Source: Calditrichota bacterium (GTDB lineage Bacteria > Calditrichota > Calditrichia > Calditrichales > J004). From it: a DNA stretch of 42,252 nt. The notes under the pieces were generated by a model, which saw only the letters and a list, made by a program, of their open reading frames with translations, did no database searches and was not told the origin of the DNA. Below are positions 7,812 through 15,301 of the stretch, in pieces (within the stretch, counting starts at the first letter, position 1; each line of letters opens with the position of its first letter). The stretch covers positions 1 to 42,252 of the forward strand of contig RFFS01000200.1 in the NCBI GenBank assembly GCA_003696775.1, written 5' to 3'. The position numbers were made by a program, and so were the translations under genes.

Positions 7812-8751
7812 ATCCTTTCTGTTTATCAGTCTGGGCGCCCTGCTCGGCCTGATCATCGTCTTTTCCACCGCCTTTGTGGTGGACGAAACCCAACAGGTGA
7901 TTCTCACACAATTCGGGCAACCCGTGGGTGAGCCGATCACCGAGCCGGGTATCCATTTTAAATTGCCTCTCGTGCAGGAAGCCCATTTTTTTGACAAACG
8001 ATTTTTGGAATGGGATGGCGACGCCAATCAGGTGCCCACCAAGGACAAACGTTTTATTTACGTGGATACATACGCCCGTTGGCGGATTTCCGATCCGTTG
8101 TTGTTTTTTCAACGCGTGCGTGATGAACGCGGCGCTCAGGGCCGCCTGGATGATATTCTGGATGGCGAGACCCGTAACGCCGTGGCCAGTCATCTGCTGG
8201 AAGAATTGATTCGTAGTACCAACCGCCGGCCGGTTATCGTGGATAGCATTTATCAGGATGAAATCAGCGAGTTCCGCCATATCAGCGCCGGTCGGGAAGA
8301 AATCAGCCATCTGATACTCAGAAAAGCATCGGTACGTACCCGCGAACTGGGTATCGAATTGTTGGACCTGCGCTTTAAACGCATCAATTATATTGAAGAA
8401 GTGCGCCGCAAAATATACGAACAGATGATCACGGAGCGTAAGCGGATCGCCGATCGTTTTCGCTCGGAAGGGCAGGGGGAAGCCGCTGAAATCCTTGGCG
8501 CCAAGGAACGTGAACTGAAGCGCATACAGTCCGAAGCGTATCGTAAAGCTCAGGAAATCATCGGTAAGGCGGATGCGAAGGCCACGGCTATTTACGCCAG
8601 CGCCTATAACCGCAACGCGGAAGCCCGTGACTTTTACCGTTTTCTCAAAACCCTGGAAACCTATGAAAATACGATTAATGAAAAAGACCTGTTGATCCTG
8701 TCCACAGACGGGGAATATTACAAATATCTTAAAAATTCCAAAGGACGTTAA
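7801..8751 (+). CDS. hflC: FtsH protease modulator HflC
   Basis: The start is the ATG at 7801 within the end of hflK, preceded by the GGAGG in its last codons; an in-frame extension further upstream lies wholly inside hflK. The 316-residue product has an N-terminal membrane anchor (about residues 5-24), then the SPFH domain (VVDETQQVILTQFGQPVG, GIHFKLPL) and a charged helical stalk (GEAAEILGAKERELKRIQSEAYRKAQ region). Length fits the HflC family. It partners HflK in the FtsH-enclosing complex. A strong terminator follows at 8787. Confidence 0.93.
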   Translation: MKNKSFLFISLGALLGLIIVFSTAFVVDETQQVILTQFGQPVGEPITEPGIHFKLPLVQEAHFFDKRFLEWDGDANQVPTKDKRFIYVDTYARWRISDPLLFFQRVRDERGAQGRLDDILDGETRNAVASHLLEELIRSTNRRPVIVDSIYQDEISEFRHISAGREEISHLILRKASVRTRELGIELLDLRFKRINYIEEVRRKIYEQMITERKRIADRFRSEGQGEAAEILGAKERELKRIQSEAYRKAQEIIGKADAKATAIYASAYNRNAEARDFYRFLKTLETYENTINEKDLLILSTDGEYYKYLKNSKGR

Positions 8752-8786
8752 GAACGTGTGAATAGCCCGCAGGCATATTGAAATAC

Positions 8787-8819
8787 AACCGGGGAGCTTA
8801 TAAACTTCCCGGTTTTTTT
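8787..8819 (+). terminator. Rho-independent terminator after hflKC
   Basis: AACCGGGGAG (8787-8796) pairs with CTTCCCGGTT (8803-8812), one G-T wobble, around a 6-base loop and is followed by a run of seven T residues. It is well placed 36 bases after hflC and before the convergent hydrolase gene. Confidence 0.9.
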
Positions 8820-8837
8820 ATATCCGTGTTCGTTTGC

Positions 8838-9743
8838 TCAATGGCCTTTGGTCCAATCGGAATCCGGTCGCTTAAAGGGCTCGCTGAAAAAGCGTTCCGC
8901 CGTGGCGTTGAATAATGCGGTTTTGGTAGCCGGCGCATAGTGGGTTGCGCCCGGTAAAATGGCCAAATGTCCCTTGCGCAGATGTTGGAAAATCCGTACC
9001 GAGTGTTCCTCGCGGATGATATCCTTATCGCCGGCAACGATCAGAACCGGCACGCGGATCGACTCAATCTCGCTTAGTGCAATGTGGGGTTGATCGCCCA
9101 GCAGTTGCAGGTGTTGACGCAGCAGCGGCCAGTTTTGGCTGGTATCGCCGCTGTCGATTTTCTGTTCCACTATCTTCCGCGTGCGCGCCACCCAGTTTAC
9201 GGCCCAGTCATAAACAGCGCTGGTATCAGGTTGCAGGTTGGCGCCCATGGTGACCATTTTTTTCACCTTGGACGGGTGTTCGATGGCCAGCAGCAGACCG
9301 ATGATCCCGCCGTCACTCCAGCCGATTACATAGAGCGAATCGAGATGCAGATAATCGGCCAAAGCAGCCCAGTCATCGGCCATTTGCCGATAGGTCAGAG
9401 AATCCGTTCGGAGTTCCGAGCGGCCATGCCCCCGGCTGTCGGCAACGATGACCCGGTAATGTTGTTTGAAATAATCGATCTGATTTTTCATGGAAGAGAT
9501 ATTGCCGCCGTTGCCATGAATCAAAAAGAGCGGCGCGCCGCTGCCATATACCTCATAGTACATGTTGAAGCCGTTGACCGGTGCCATGCGACCGACGGCG
9601 GGGTTTTGTCCGTAAGGAATCGGCGATGCCTGGGGGGATGTTTGTGACCATAGGGTGGCGGTGACGAGCAATAGTAAATACACCACGAAGCACTGTAAAC
9701 GAAAATCGTAACGGGTCCGAAAAAAATTATTCATTTTCATCAT
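8838..9743 (-). CDS. Secreted alpha/beta hydrolase
   Basis: A 301-residue protein with a hydrophobic export signal (about residues 17-33, ending LWSQ). The mature part is an alpha/beta-hydrolase: oxyanion loop HGNGGN (76-81), nucleophile elbow GWSDGG with Ser143, an acid in VAGDKD (239-241) and His268 in GATHYAP. All triad residues are present. Closest in character to esterase/haloperoxidase-like or lactonase-like members; the substrate cannot be read. Its start overlaps the end of the response-regulator gene by 17 bases, so it is probably co-translated with that signalling protein. Several in-frame ATGs lie within the first four codons (MMKM), so the exact start is uncertain by a few residues. 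Confidence 0.85.
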   Translation of the reverse strand: MMKMNNFFRTRYDFRLQCFVVYLLLLVTATLWSQTSPQASPIPYGQNPAVGRMAPVNGFNMYYEVYGSGAPLFLIHGNGGNISSMKNQIDYFKQHYRVIVADSRGHGRSELRTDSLTYRQMADDWAALADYLHLDSLYVIGWSDGGIIGLLLAIEHPSKVKKMVTMGANLQPDTSAVYDWAVNWVARTRKIVEQKIDSGDTSQNWPLLRQHLQLLGDQPHIALSEIESIRVPVLIVAGDKDIIREEHSVRIFQHLRKGHLAILPGATHYAPATKTALFNATAERFFSEPFKRPDSDWTKGH

Positions 9744-11463
9744 TATCCAAATCCGGTAAATGGATACCCAGGTTATAGGCGGTTTTCAGAGCCACGGTGC
9801 GGATATTATTGGCTGCCGCCTCGGAAATATCGCCGGTAAGGGTTTTGATAAACAGGGGGTAAAAAACCGCGCTGTCACATAAAATTTGGCGTATCGTGTC
9901 ATTTTCGAAAACCACATGAGTGGCCAGGTAACTGTTGCGGCGTAATTTGTCAAGGGCGTCGCGCAGGGCCATGTCGCCCTGAATTTGTTCCAGAACCTGA
10001 TTGGCCGCCCGGATCACCTGTTTTTCTTCCGGGCCGTCATGATGTTTAACGGAAGCGTAACCCCAATCCAACAGTTCCAGCCGGCTTGTAAAATATGGAA
10101 TCATCTCTTCGCGGATAAGGCGACCGTAACGCGGAGCGATCAGTTTGGGCGCCGGATCGAGCTTGCCGATGGCTTCCAGTAAACGATGGATGACCACCGC
10201 GCCCGGAAAATGATCCAGATGATAGCGCAACATGCCGTTCCAGTCGGTTTCCAGGGCATAGAGGAAATGCTTTTCCTGATTGTCCACCGGGTAGGAAGAA
10301 AACAGGTTACCGCTGTACAATACGCGCCTTTCCTGATCGTACATCATAAACGCGCCGGGTTCAGGAGAAAAAGACGCCGGAATAAGGACAATAGCGTTGC
10401 CCGATACCAGTTTCAATTTGTAGGGCGCCGAGAGGGGAACCTTTTTTACGCTTTCCTCCGGAATTTCGTAATGCTGCAGCATGGGCCAGCATTCGGCACC
10501 GGTAATGCATAACGCCCGCGGATTCATCTTACGGATAAACATGCTGTTCAAAGCCACATCCGGCGTGCTGGAAGAGATCAGATACAGATTGATGCGGTTG
10601 GCATCCCCGATAACCTGACCGATTTTCCGGTTGATGGTGTTCAGGTGGATGGGGGATCCGGGATCGATCAGAAGATGGATGGGCTTTTTATTGGTTTTGT
10701 AAATGGAGAGATAGCTGTTTTTAAGTCCATTGTTCTCACCGTACACAACGCCTGTCCACCATACATTGGGCATCAGCTCGATGGCTTTACCCAGGTCCAC
10801 TTCGTTTTGGCGGGTGTGCAATTCCCGGGAAAGGGTCATGGCGCTGGGACGTATAACAAACGTGCCGCGTGTCCATTGACGCAGGATATCCAGGGCCTGG
10901 TCGTCCCGGCTATCTTCCAGTTCCACGCCCAGAATGTCACCGCTGTTCAGGCGTACCCGCCCAACGCGATTATCCTGCTGCAGAATCAATTCACCGGTTA
11001 TATTATCCTTCAGGCAGAGTTCCAGCACTTTTTCCAACGGCACGTCCTCCAGGGAGCCTTTGTGCTGCAGGGCCTGGATTTTGGATTTTTCCACCCGACG
11101 GAATATGGCTTCGATTTTGACCAGAACCTCATCCACACTGAACGGTTTGAGCAGGAAGTCATCGCCCCCCGCGGAAATGCCCTCCACCATTTTTTCTTTT
11201 TTGGCGGTTAAAAAGACAAAAGGAGTGGATTCCGTAATGGGGTTCTCGCGAACACGACGGCAAAAGTCAAGACCATTCAGATTGGGCATGCTGATATCCG
11301 AAATGATTAAATCCGGCACCGTGGAACGTAAGGCTTCCAGGGCTTTTTCACCGTCGCCCACGGCGATAACCTCATAGGAACCGCTTAATTCCAGGATGCG
11401 TTGCAGGGCCTGTAATATGGCTTCTTCGTCTTCGACAACTAAAATGGTCTTTTTTGAATTCAT
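9727..11463 (-). CDS. Response regulator: REC + DUF4388 (PATAN) + degenerate flavodiiron-like metallo-beta-lactamase domain
   Basis: A 578-residue soluble signalling protein. Residues 1-122 form a complete receiver domain (acidic pair E11/D12, phosphoacceptor D56, T86, K106). Residues 131-215 match DUF4388. Residues 232-475 follow the oxygen-sensor/flavodiiron MBL fold (WTGVV start, LLIDPGS strand, VLYSGNLF, LIAPRYG). Aligned by eye with NorV, the HxExDH ligand set becomes S298, T300, D302, V303; the HW motif His is F365; the bridging Asp is N386; the last His is Y446. Only one ligand remains, so metal binding is unlikely. Residues 480-578 are helical and unassigned. The domain is probably a scaffold or sensor rather than an enzyme. 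It overlaps the hydrolase gene downstream. Confidence 0.85.
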   Translation of the reverse strand: MNSKKTILVVEDEEAILQALQRILELSGSYEVIAVGDGEKALEALRSTVPDLIISDISMPNLNGLDFCRRVRENPITESTPFVFLTAKKEKMVEGISAGGDDFLLKPFSVDEVLVKIEAIFRRVEKSKIQALQHKGSLEDVPLEKVLELCLKDNITGELILQQDNRVGRVRLNSGDILGVELEDSRDDQALDILRQWTRGTFVIRPSAMTLSRELHTRQNEVDLGKAIELMPNVWWTGVVYGENNGLKNSYLSIYKTNKKPIHLLIDPGSPIHLNTINRKIGQVIGDANRINLYLISSSTPDVALNSMFIRKMNPRALCITGAECWPMLQHYEIPEESVKKVPLSAPYKLKLVSGNAIVLIPASFSPEPGAFMMYDQERRVLYSGNLFSSYPVDNQEKHFLYALETDWNGMLRYHLDHFPGAVVIHRLLEAIGKLDPAPKLIAPRYGRLIREEMIPYFTSRLELLDWGYASVKHHDGPEEKQVIRAANQVLEQIQGDMALRDALDKLRRNSYLATHVVFENDTIRQILCDSAVFYPLFIKTLTGDISEAAANNIRTVALKTAYNLGIHLPDLDNDENE

Positions 11464-11596
11464 CTATGCTACCTGTGATCGTACTTGGGATGGAACGTGA
11501 ACAAAAATACATTTTAACGTATATATTTTGTAAAATATAAGCAAACAAGCGTAAGGGTACAATAAACGCCACGGAATAGTAAAATAGGAAAACGTA

Positions 11597-12037
11597 ATGA
11601 AAGACCTGTTGGAAAAACTTAAAAAAGGCGTGGAGGAAAGTTTTGACGCGTTGCGCGATAACGCCGTCAGTATAAAAGATATTGCCGGCGATTACGGAAA
11701 AATAGCCAAGCTGCGCTTTGAAAAACATCAATTGCAAAGCGCGCGCGAAAAGAAACTGACGCTTTTGGGTAAAACCATTTATCCCTATATGTTGGAAAAC
11801 CGTCCGGAACATCTGCGTGAGCATGAAACCCTGCCCATGCTGGTGGATGAAATCAAGAATCTGGATAATCAGATAGAATTGCTGCAATTGGCCATCAAAG
11901 ATATCGCCGCGCGGGAAATACAGAAAACGCGCCGCACGGAAAAAGAGGCTTTGTACCGGCAGATAGAAGCTCTCGAGGAACAGATTGAAAAACGATTGAA
12001 TGAGCTGAAAGCGGTGCGGGACGCATTGGATAAATAA
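11597..12037 (+). CDS. Coiled-coil protein of unknown function
   Basis: I do not recognise a family. The 146-residue product is highly charged, with no signal or membrane segment. Two predicted coiled-coil stretches, about residues 1-60 and 85-145, are rich in Lys, Glu, Leu and Gln (for example LYRQIEALEEQIEKRLNELK). A middle segment contains LGKTIYPYMLENRP. An AGGAAA site precedes the ATG. It is divergent from the response regulator and lies upstream of the TPP riboswitch without an obvious terminator between, but the riboswitch implies that the next operon has its own promoter. Codon use looks like that of neighbouring genes. Confidence 0.7.
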   Translation: MKDLLEKLKKGVEESFDALRDNAVSIKDIAGDYGKIAKLRFEKHQLQSAREKKLTLLGKTIYPYMLENRPEHLREHETLPMLVDEIKNLDNQIELLQLAIKDIAAREIQKTRRTEKEALYRQIEALEEQIEKRLNELKAVRDALDK

Positions 12038-12057
12038 AAGTTAAATTTGTCTTTTTT

Positions 12058-12086
12058 TGTTTTTGGATGTATATTCATCTAATATT
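12058..12086 (+). promoter_or_regulatory. Possible sigma-70-like promoter for the thiamine operon
   Basis: TTGTTT is followed after 17 bases by TAATAT in an AT-rich stretch just before the riboswitch. The match is weak (3/6 and 4/6), and Bacteroidota-type promoters differ from this consensus, so this marks only the likely region of transcription start. Confidence 0.25.
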
Positions 12087-12094
12087 ATAAATAA

Positions 12095-12172
12095 AAAGGG
12101 GTGCTCCATTCATAAAGGGGCTGAGAATACACCCTTATACCTGATCCGGGTAATGCCGGCGTAGGGAACCTG
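12095..12172 (+). ncRNA. TPP (THI-box) riboswitch
   Basis: The conserved THI-element blocks are all present and in order: GGGGTGC, CTGAGA, ACACCC, ACCTGATCCGGGTAATGCC and GCGTAGGGA. Helices P2 (GGGTG/CACCC), a short P3 (GCTCC/GGGGC) and the CCGG/CCGG arm can be drawn. Such aptamers bind thiamine pyrophosphate and switch off thiamine synthesis or transport genes. A terminator at 12185-12212 directly follows, so control is probably by premature termination before the TonB receptor gene. The usual closing helix P1 is not evident: the bases before GGGG are A-rich and those after GGGA read ACCTG. Confidence 0.95.
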
Positions 12173-12184
12173 AAAACGCTTCAC

Positions 12185-12212
12185 AAGCCCCGGATTCCCG
12201 GGGCTTTTCTAT
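12185..12212 (+). terminator. Riboswitch-controlled terminator
   Basis: AAGCCCCGG (12185-12193) pairs perfectly with CCGGGGCTT (12198-12206) around a four-base loop, followed by TTTTCTATTTT (overlapping the stem end). It lies between the TPP aptamer and the receptor start. Its 5' arm can alternatively pair with the CCGGG of the aptamer (12146-12150), giving a possible antiterminator. Confidence 0.88.
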
Positions 12213-12225
12213 TTTAGAGGGGTTA

Positions 12226-14679
12226 ATGAAAACATTTTTCTTCATTTGTATCATGTTGGTACAGGCCGTGATGGCGCGGCAGGTTATAGTGCAGGGCGTT
12301 GTCCGTTCGGCGGAAGACCACCGGCCGTTGGAAGGTGTTAATGTATATTTAAGCCGGGGCGCCGCCGGCACCACCACCAATCTTGACGGCCGCTATGCCT
12401 TGTCCGTGGCCGCGCGGGAATCGGTGGAATTGGTTTTTTCTTATGTGGGTTACGCGGAACATTATGTTCATCTGAACGCCGCGGCGGATACCACGCTCAA
12501 TGTGGTGTTGGCAAGAAAAGTGCTGGAAGGGCCGATCGTGCATGCCGAGGCCACCCAGGTGCAGCAGGCGGCCAATGTGACAACCTATAGCGAAATCCGT
12601 AAACACGATTTCCTGAAAAGATATACCACGCAGGACGTTCCGCAATTGCTGGCCGAATTGCCGTCGGTTTCCTTTTATTCCGAAGGGGGCAACGGTATCG
12701 GATATAACTACCTCACGGTACGCGGCTTTGATCAACGACGCGTGGCGGTGATGATCAACGGCGTGCCGCAAAACGATCCCGAAGACCATAATGTTTATTG
12801 GATCAATTTTCCCGATATTGGCGCCAATATCCAAAGCATCCAGCTGCAACGCGGCGCGGGTAACGCCTTCTATGGCCCGGCGGCCATCGGCGGCTCGATC
12901 AATATCAAAACGGATCATTTTTCGCCCACCATGAAAATCCGCGCGGACTGGGGGCGCGGAACCTTTAATACGGAAAAACAATCGCTCTATTTCAACAGCG
13001 GTTTATGGCGGGATCATTGGCTGGTTTACGGCCGGGTCTCAAAAATGACCAGTGACGGATACCGTGACCGCGCCTGGGCGGATTTTAAGAGTTATTTTCT
13101 CGGTGCGGCATATTACAATCATCAAAGCAGCCTGCGTCTTCATTTTTACGGCGGGCCGATTCGCGACGGATTGGTTTACAACGGCCTGCCTAAACTGGTG
13201 AACAATGATCGTGTGCTACGGCGCGCCAATTGGAGTTATTTCGGCCTGGATTCCACCGGAAAAAAGGTGGCTTATTTCGCCGAGCGTCGCGATGATGAAA
13301 CGGAAAGTTTCAATCAGCCCCATGTGGAATTATTGCATCAATGGAAAATCAACGATAAATGGGAATTGGACAATACACTGTTTTACATCAACGGATACGG
13401 CTATTTCGATTACGATGGCAGTTGGGGCACCGGCGAATATTTCCGTTTAACGCCGCAATACGGTTTTGACAGCACATTAACCGTGCCCTCCGATGCCCTG
13501 GTGCGCGCTTATGTGGATAATAAACAGGTGGGCTGGACACCGCGCCTGACACTTAAAGGCGTGAATGGCAGCGTGCTGATTGGCGCGGAATGGCGCATGC
13601 ACCGTTCCGAACATTGGGGCCGCTTGCAAAAAGGCAGCGGCTTGCCGGCGCGTGCCGCCGGCGATCAGGCGCAAAAATATTATGCCTATAAAGGCGGCAA
13701 GGATATTTTCTCGCTTTATTATCATCAAAATTATCTGTGGTCACCCACGATTACCATACAGGCCGATATGCAGGCGGTGTATAAAAAATACCGCCTTTAT
13801 GAAGAAAAATATGTGGGTACCGGATTTGAAGTCCCTTATCTGTTCATCAATCCGCGACTCGGCGTGAATATCGTGGTGGATAAAAACAGCCGCGCCTATT
13901 TTAGTCTTTACAGCACCGGCAGGGAACCGCGTTTAAAAAACCTATACGATGCGGCGGAGGCCAGTACGCCGGTTTCCTGGGGCGCTGTAGTACCGCAATT
14001 TGAACAGAAATCCGACGGGAGTTATGATTATACCCGGCCTTTGGTCAAGCCGGAAACCCTGAACGGTCTGGATTTCGGGTATCGCCTTGGCGGACAATGG
14101 GGCCAAATGAGTCTGAATGTATATTACATGGATTTTATCAATGAGATCATTAAAAAAGGCGGTCTGGATCGTTTTGGCCAGCCGCGAACCGGTAATGCCA
14201 AACGCACCCTGCATTATGGCGTGGAGTGGGCCGGACAGTGGAACATTTTGCCCGAACTATCGCTGACGGGCAATATGACCCTCAGCCGGAACATACTTAA
14301 GGATTACACGGTGTATGACAAATCGGGCGAGGCGCGCGATCTCAGCGGTAATACCATCGCCGGTTTTCCGGACTGGATGGCCAACGCTCGGCTGACTTAT
14401 GTTAAGGGCCCCTACTATCTTTCCCTGTCCGGTCGTTTTTCGGGCGCCAGCTTTACGGATAATTTTAACACGGCGGAAAACAAAACCGACGCCTATGCCG
14501 TGTTCAACTTAAATGGCAGCTATACTGTTAAAAAAGTCATACCATCAACGGATATAACCCTGTATATTCAGGTGAATAATTTGTTTGACCGGTTATATCT
14601 CGCCTATGGCGAAGGCGATGCGTTTTTCCCGGCGGCAACTCGCAATATGTTTGCGGGAGTTCGTTTTGAGTTCGAATGA
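12226..14679 (+). CDS. TonB-dependent outer-membrane receptor, probably for thiamine
   Basis: An 817-residue receptor. Signal peptide at residues 1-18; a carboxypeptidase-regulatory-like beta-sandwich (about 22-108, VQGVVRSAEDHRPLEGVNVYL); a plug domain (about 115-230, with LTVRGFDQRRVAVMINGVPQND and LQRGAGNAFYGPAAIGGSINI); then a 22-strand-type barrel ending in the FAGVRFEFE terminal strand with a near-terminal Phe. Such receptors import scarce ligands using TonB energy. The TPP riboswitch in front and thiamine pyrophosphokinase behind point to thiamine or a precursor as ligand; that is inference from context. GAGGGG precedes the ATG. The next gene begins inside its last codons. Confidence 0.9.
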   Translation: MKTFFFICIMLVQAVMARQVIVQGVVRSAEDHRPLEGVNVYLSRGAAGTTTNLDGRYALSVAARESVELVFSYVGYAEHYVHLNAAADTTLNVVLARKVLEGPIVHAEATQVQQAANVTTYSEIRKHDFLKRYTTQDVPQLLAELPSVSFYSEGGNGIGYNYLTVRGFDQRRVAVMINGVPQNDPEDHNVYWINFPDIGANIQSIQLQRGAGNAFYGPAAIGGSINIKTDHFSPTMKIRADWGRGTFNTEKQSLYFNSGLWRDHWLVYGRVSKMTSDGYRDRAWADFKSYFLGAAYYNHQSSLRLHFYGGPIRDGLVYNGLPKLVNNDRVLRRANWSYFGLDSTGKKVAYFAERRDDETESFNQPHVELLHQWKINDKWELDNTLFYINGYGYFDYDGSWGTGEYFRLTPQYGFDSTLTVPSDALVRAYVDNKQVGWTPRLTLKGVNGSVLIGAEWRMHRSEHWGRLQKGSGLPARAAGDQAQKYYAYKGGKDIFSLYYHQNYLWSPTITIQADMQAVYKKYRLYEEKYVGTGFEVPYLFINPRLGVNIVVDKNSRAYFSLYSTGREPRLKNLYDAAEASTPVSWGAVVPQFEQKSDGSYDYTRPLVKPETLNGLDFGYRLGGQWGQMSLNVYYMDFINEIIKKGGLDRFGQPRTGNAKRTLHYGVEWAGQWNILPELSLTGNMTLSRNILKDYTVYDKSGEARDLSGNTIAGFPDWMANARLTYVKGPYYLSLSGRFSGASFTDNFNTAENKTDAYAVFNLNGSYTVKKVIPSTDITLYIQVNNLFDRLYLAYGEGDAFFPAATRNMFAGVRFEFE

Positions 14680-15301
14680 GGTTGTAATAATAGCCAACGG
14701 CCCGGAGCCGAAGAATCGGGTGGTGCAACGGGTGCTTACGGATGAAAGCTTCGTTATCGCCGCCGATGGAGGGCTGCGGCATTGCCGGGCTCTGAACCGG
14801 TTACCGAATGTGGTCATTGGTGACTTGGATTCCGTCCTTTCCCAGCCGATTGACGGCATTCCCCGGGAAATGTTTTTGGAAGTTCATGACCAAAACCGAA
14901 CCGATATACAAAAGGCGTTGGATTTTGCCGTAAAGCTGAAACCGAAACGTATTCATTTGTTGGCGGCTTTGGGCGCACGGCATGATCATACGTTGAGTAA
15001 TGTGTTGATTTTGAACAGGTTTGATGAGATACCGTTGTATATGTGGGATGATTACGGCTGCTTTTACGGGATAAATGCCGGAGGGCACACACTGGAATGC
15101 CGAAGCGGTGAGACGGTTTCCCTGTTTAGCCTGACCGGCGTAACCGGCATCGATTTAAGCGGCTTTGAATTCACACCGCGGGAGTCGGAATTCAGCGCGG
15201 GATTCAACGGTGTAAGTAACCGCGCCCTGGAAGACAAACCGCGCATATCCTTTACCAGCGGGCGCCTGATCGTTTATGAGCAGAAGTGGCGGGAACAATG
15301 A
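14666..15301 (+). CDS. Thiamine pyrophosphokinase
   Basis: A 211-residue enzyme that transfers pyrophosphate from ATP to thiamine to give TPP. Visible motifs: IIANGP near the start, AADGGLRH, the metal-site segment VIGDLDS, DQNRTDIQKAL (the TDxxKA motif), ALGARHDHTLSN, and a C-terminal substrate-binding fold with the GVSNRALEDKPRISF segment. The start is taken as the TTG at 14666, overlapping the receptor gene by 14 bases, with GGGAG six bases upstream; the in-frame extension further upstream is a shadow of the receptor. It ends in an ATGA overlap with the symporter gene. The equivalent gene is called tnr3 in Bacteroidota thiamine clusters and thiN in Bacillus. Confidence 0.88.
   Translation: MSSNEVVIIANGPEPKNRVVQRVLTDESFVIAADGGLRHCRALNRLPNVVIGDLDSVLSQPIDGIPREMFLEVHDQNRTDIQKALDFAVKLKPKRIHLLAALGARHDHTLSNVLILNRFDEIPLYMWDDYGCFYGINAGGHTLECRSGETVSLFSLTGVTGIDLSGFEFTPRESEFSAGFNGVSNRALEDKPRISFTSGRLIVYEQKWREQ

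Noticed and set aside
14585-14665. Upstream extension of the thiamine pyrophosphokinase frame
   Set aside because: It is inside the receptor gene in another frame; the TTG at 14666 with GGGAG six bases upstream fits the enzyme's N-terminus.
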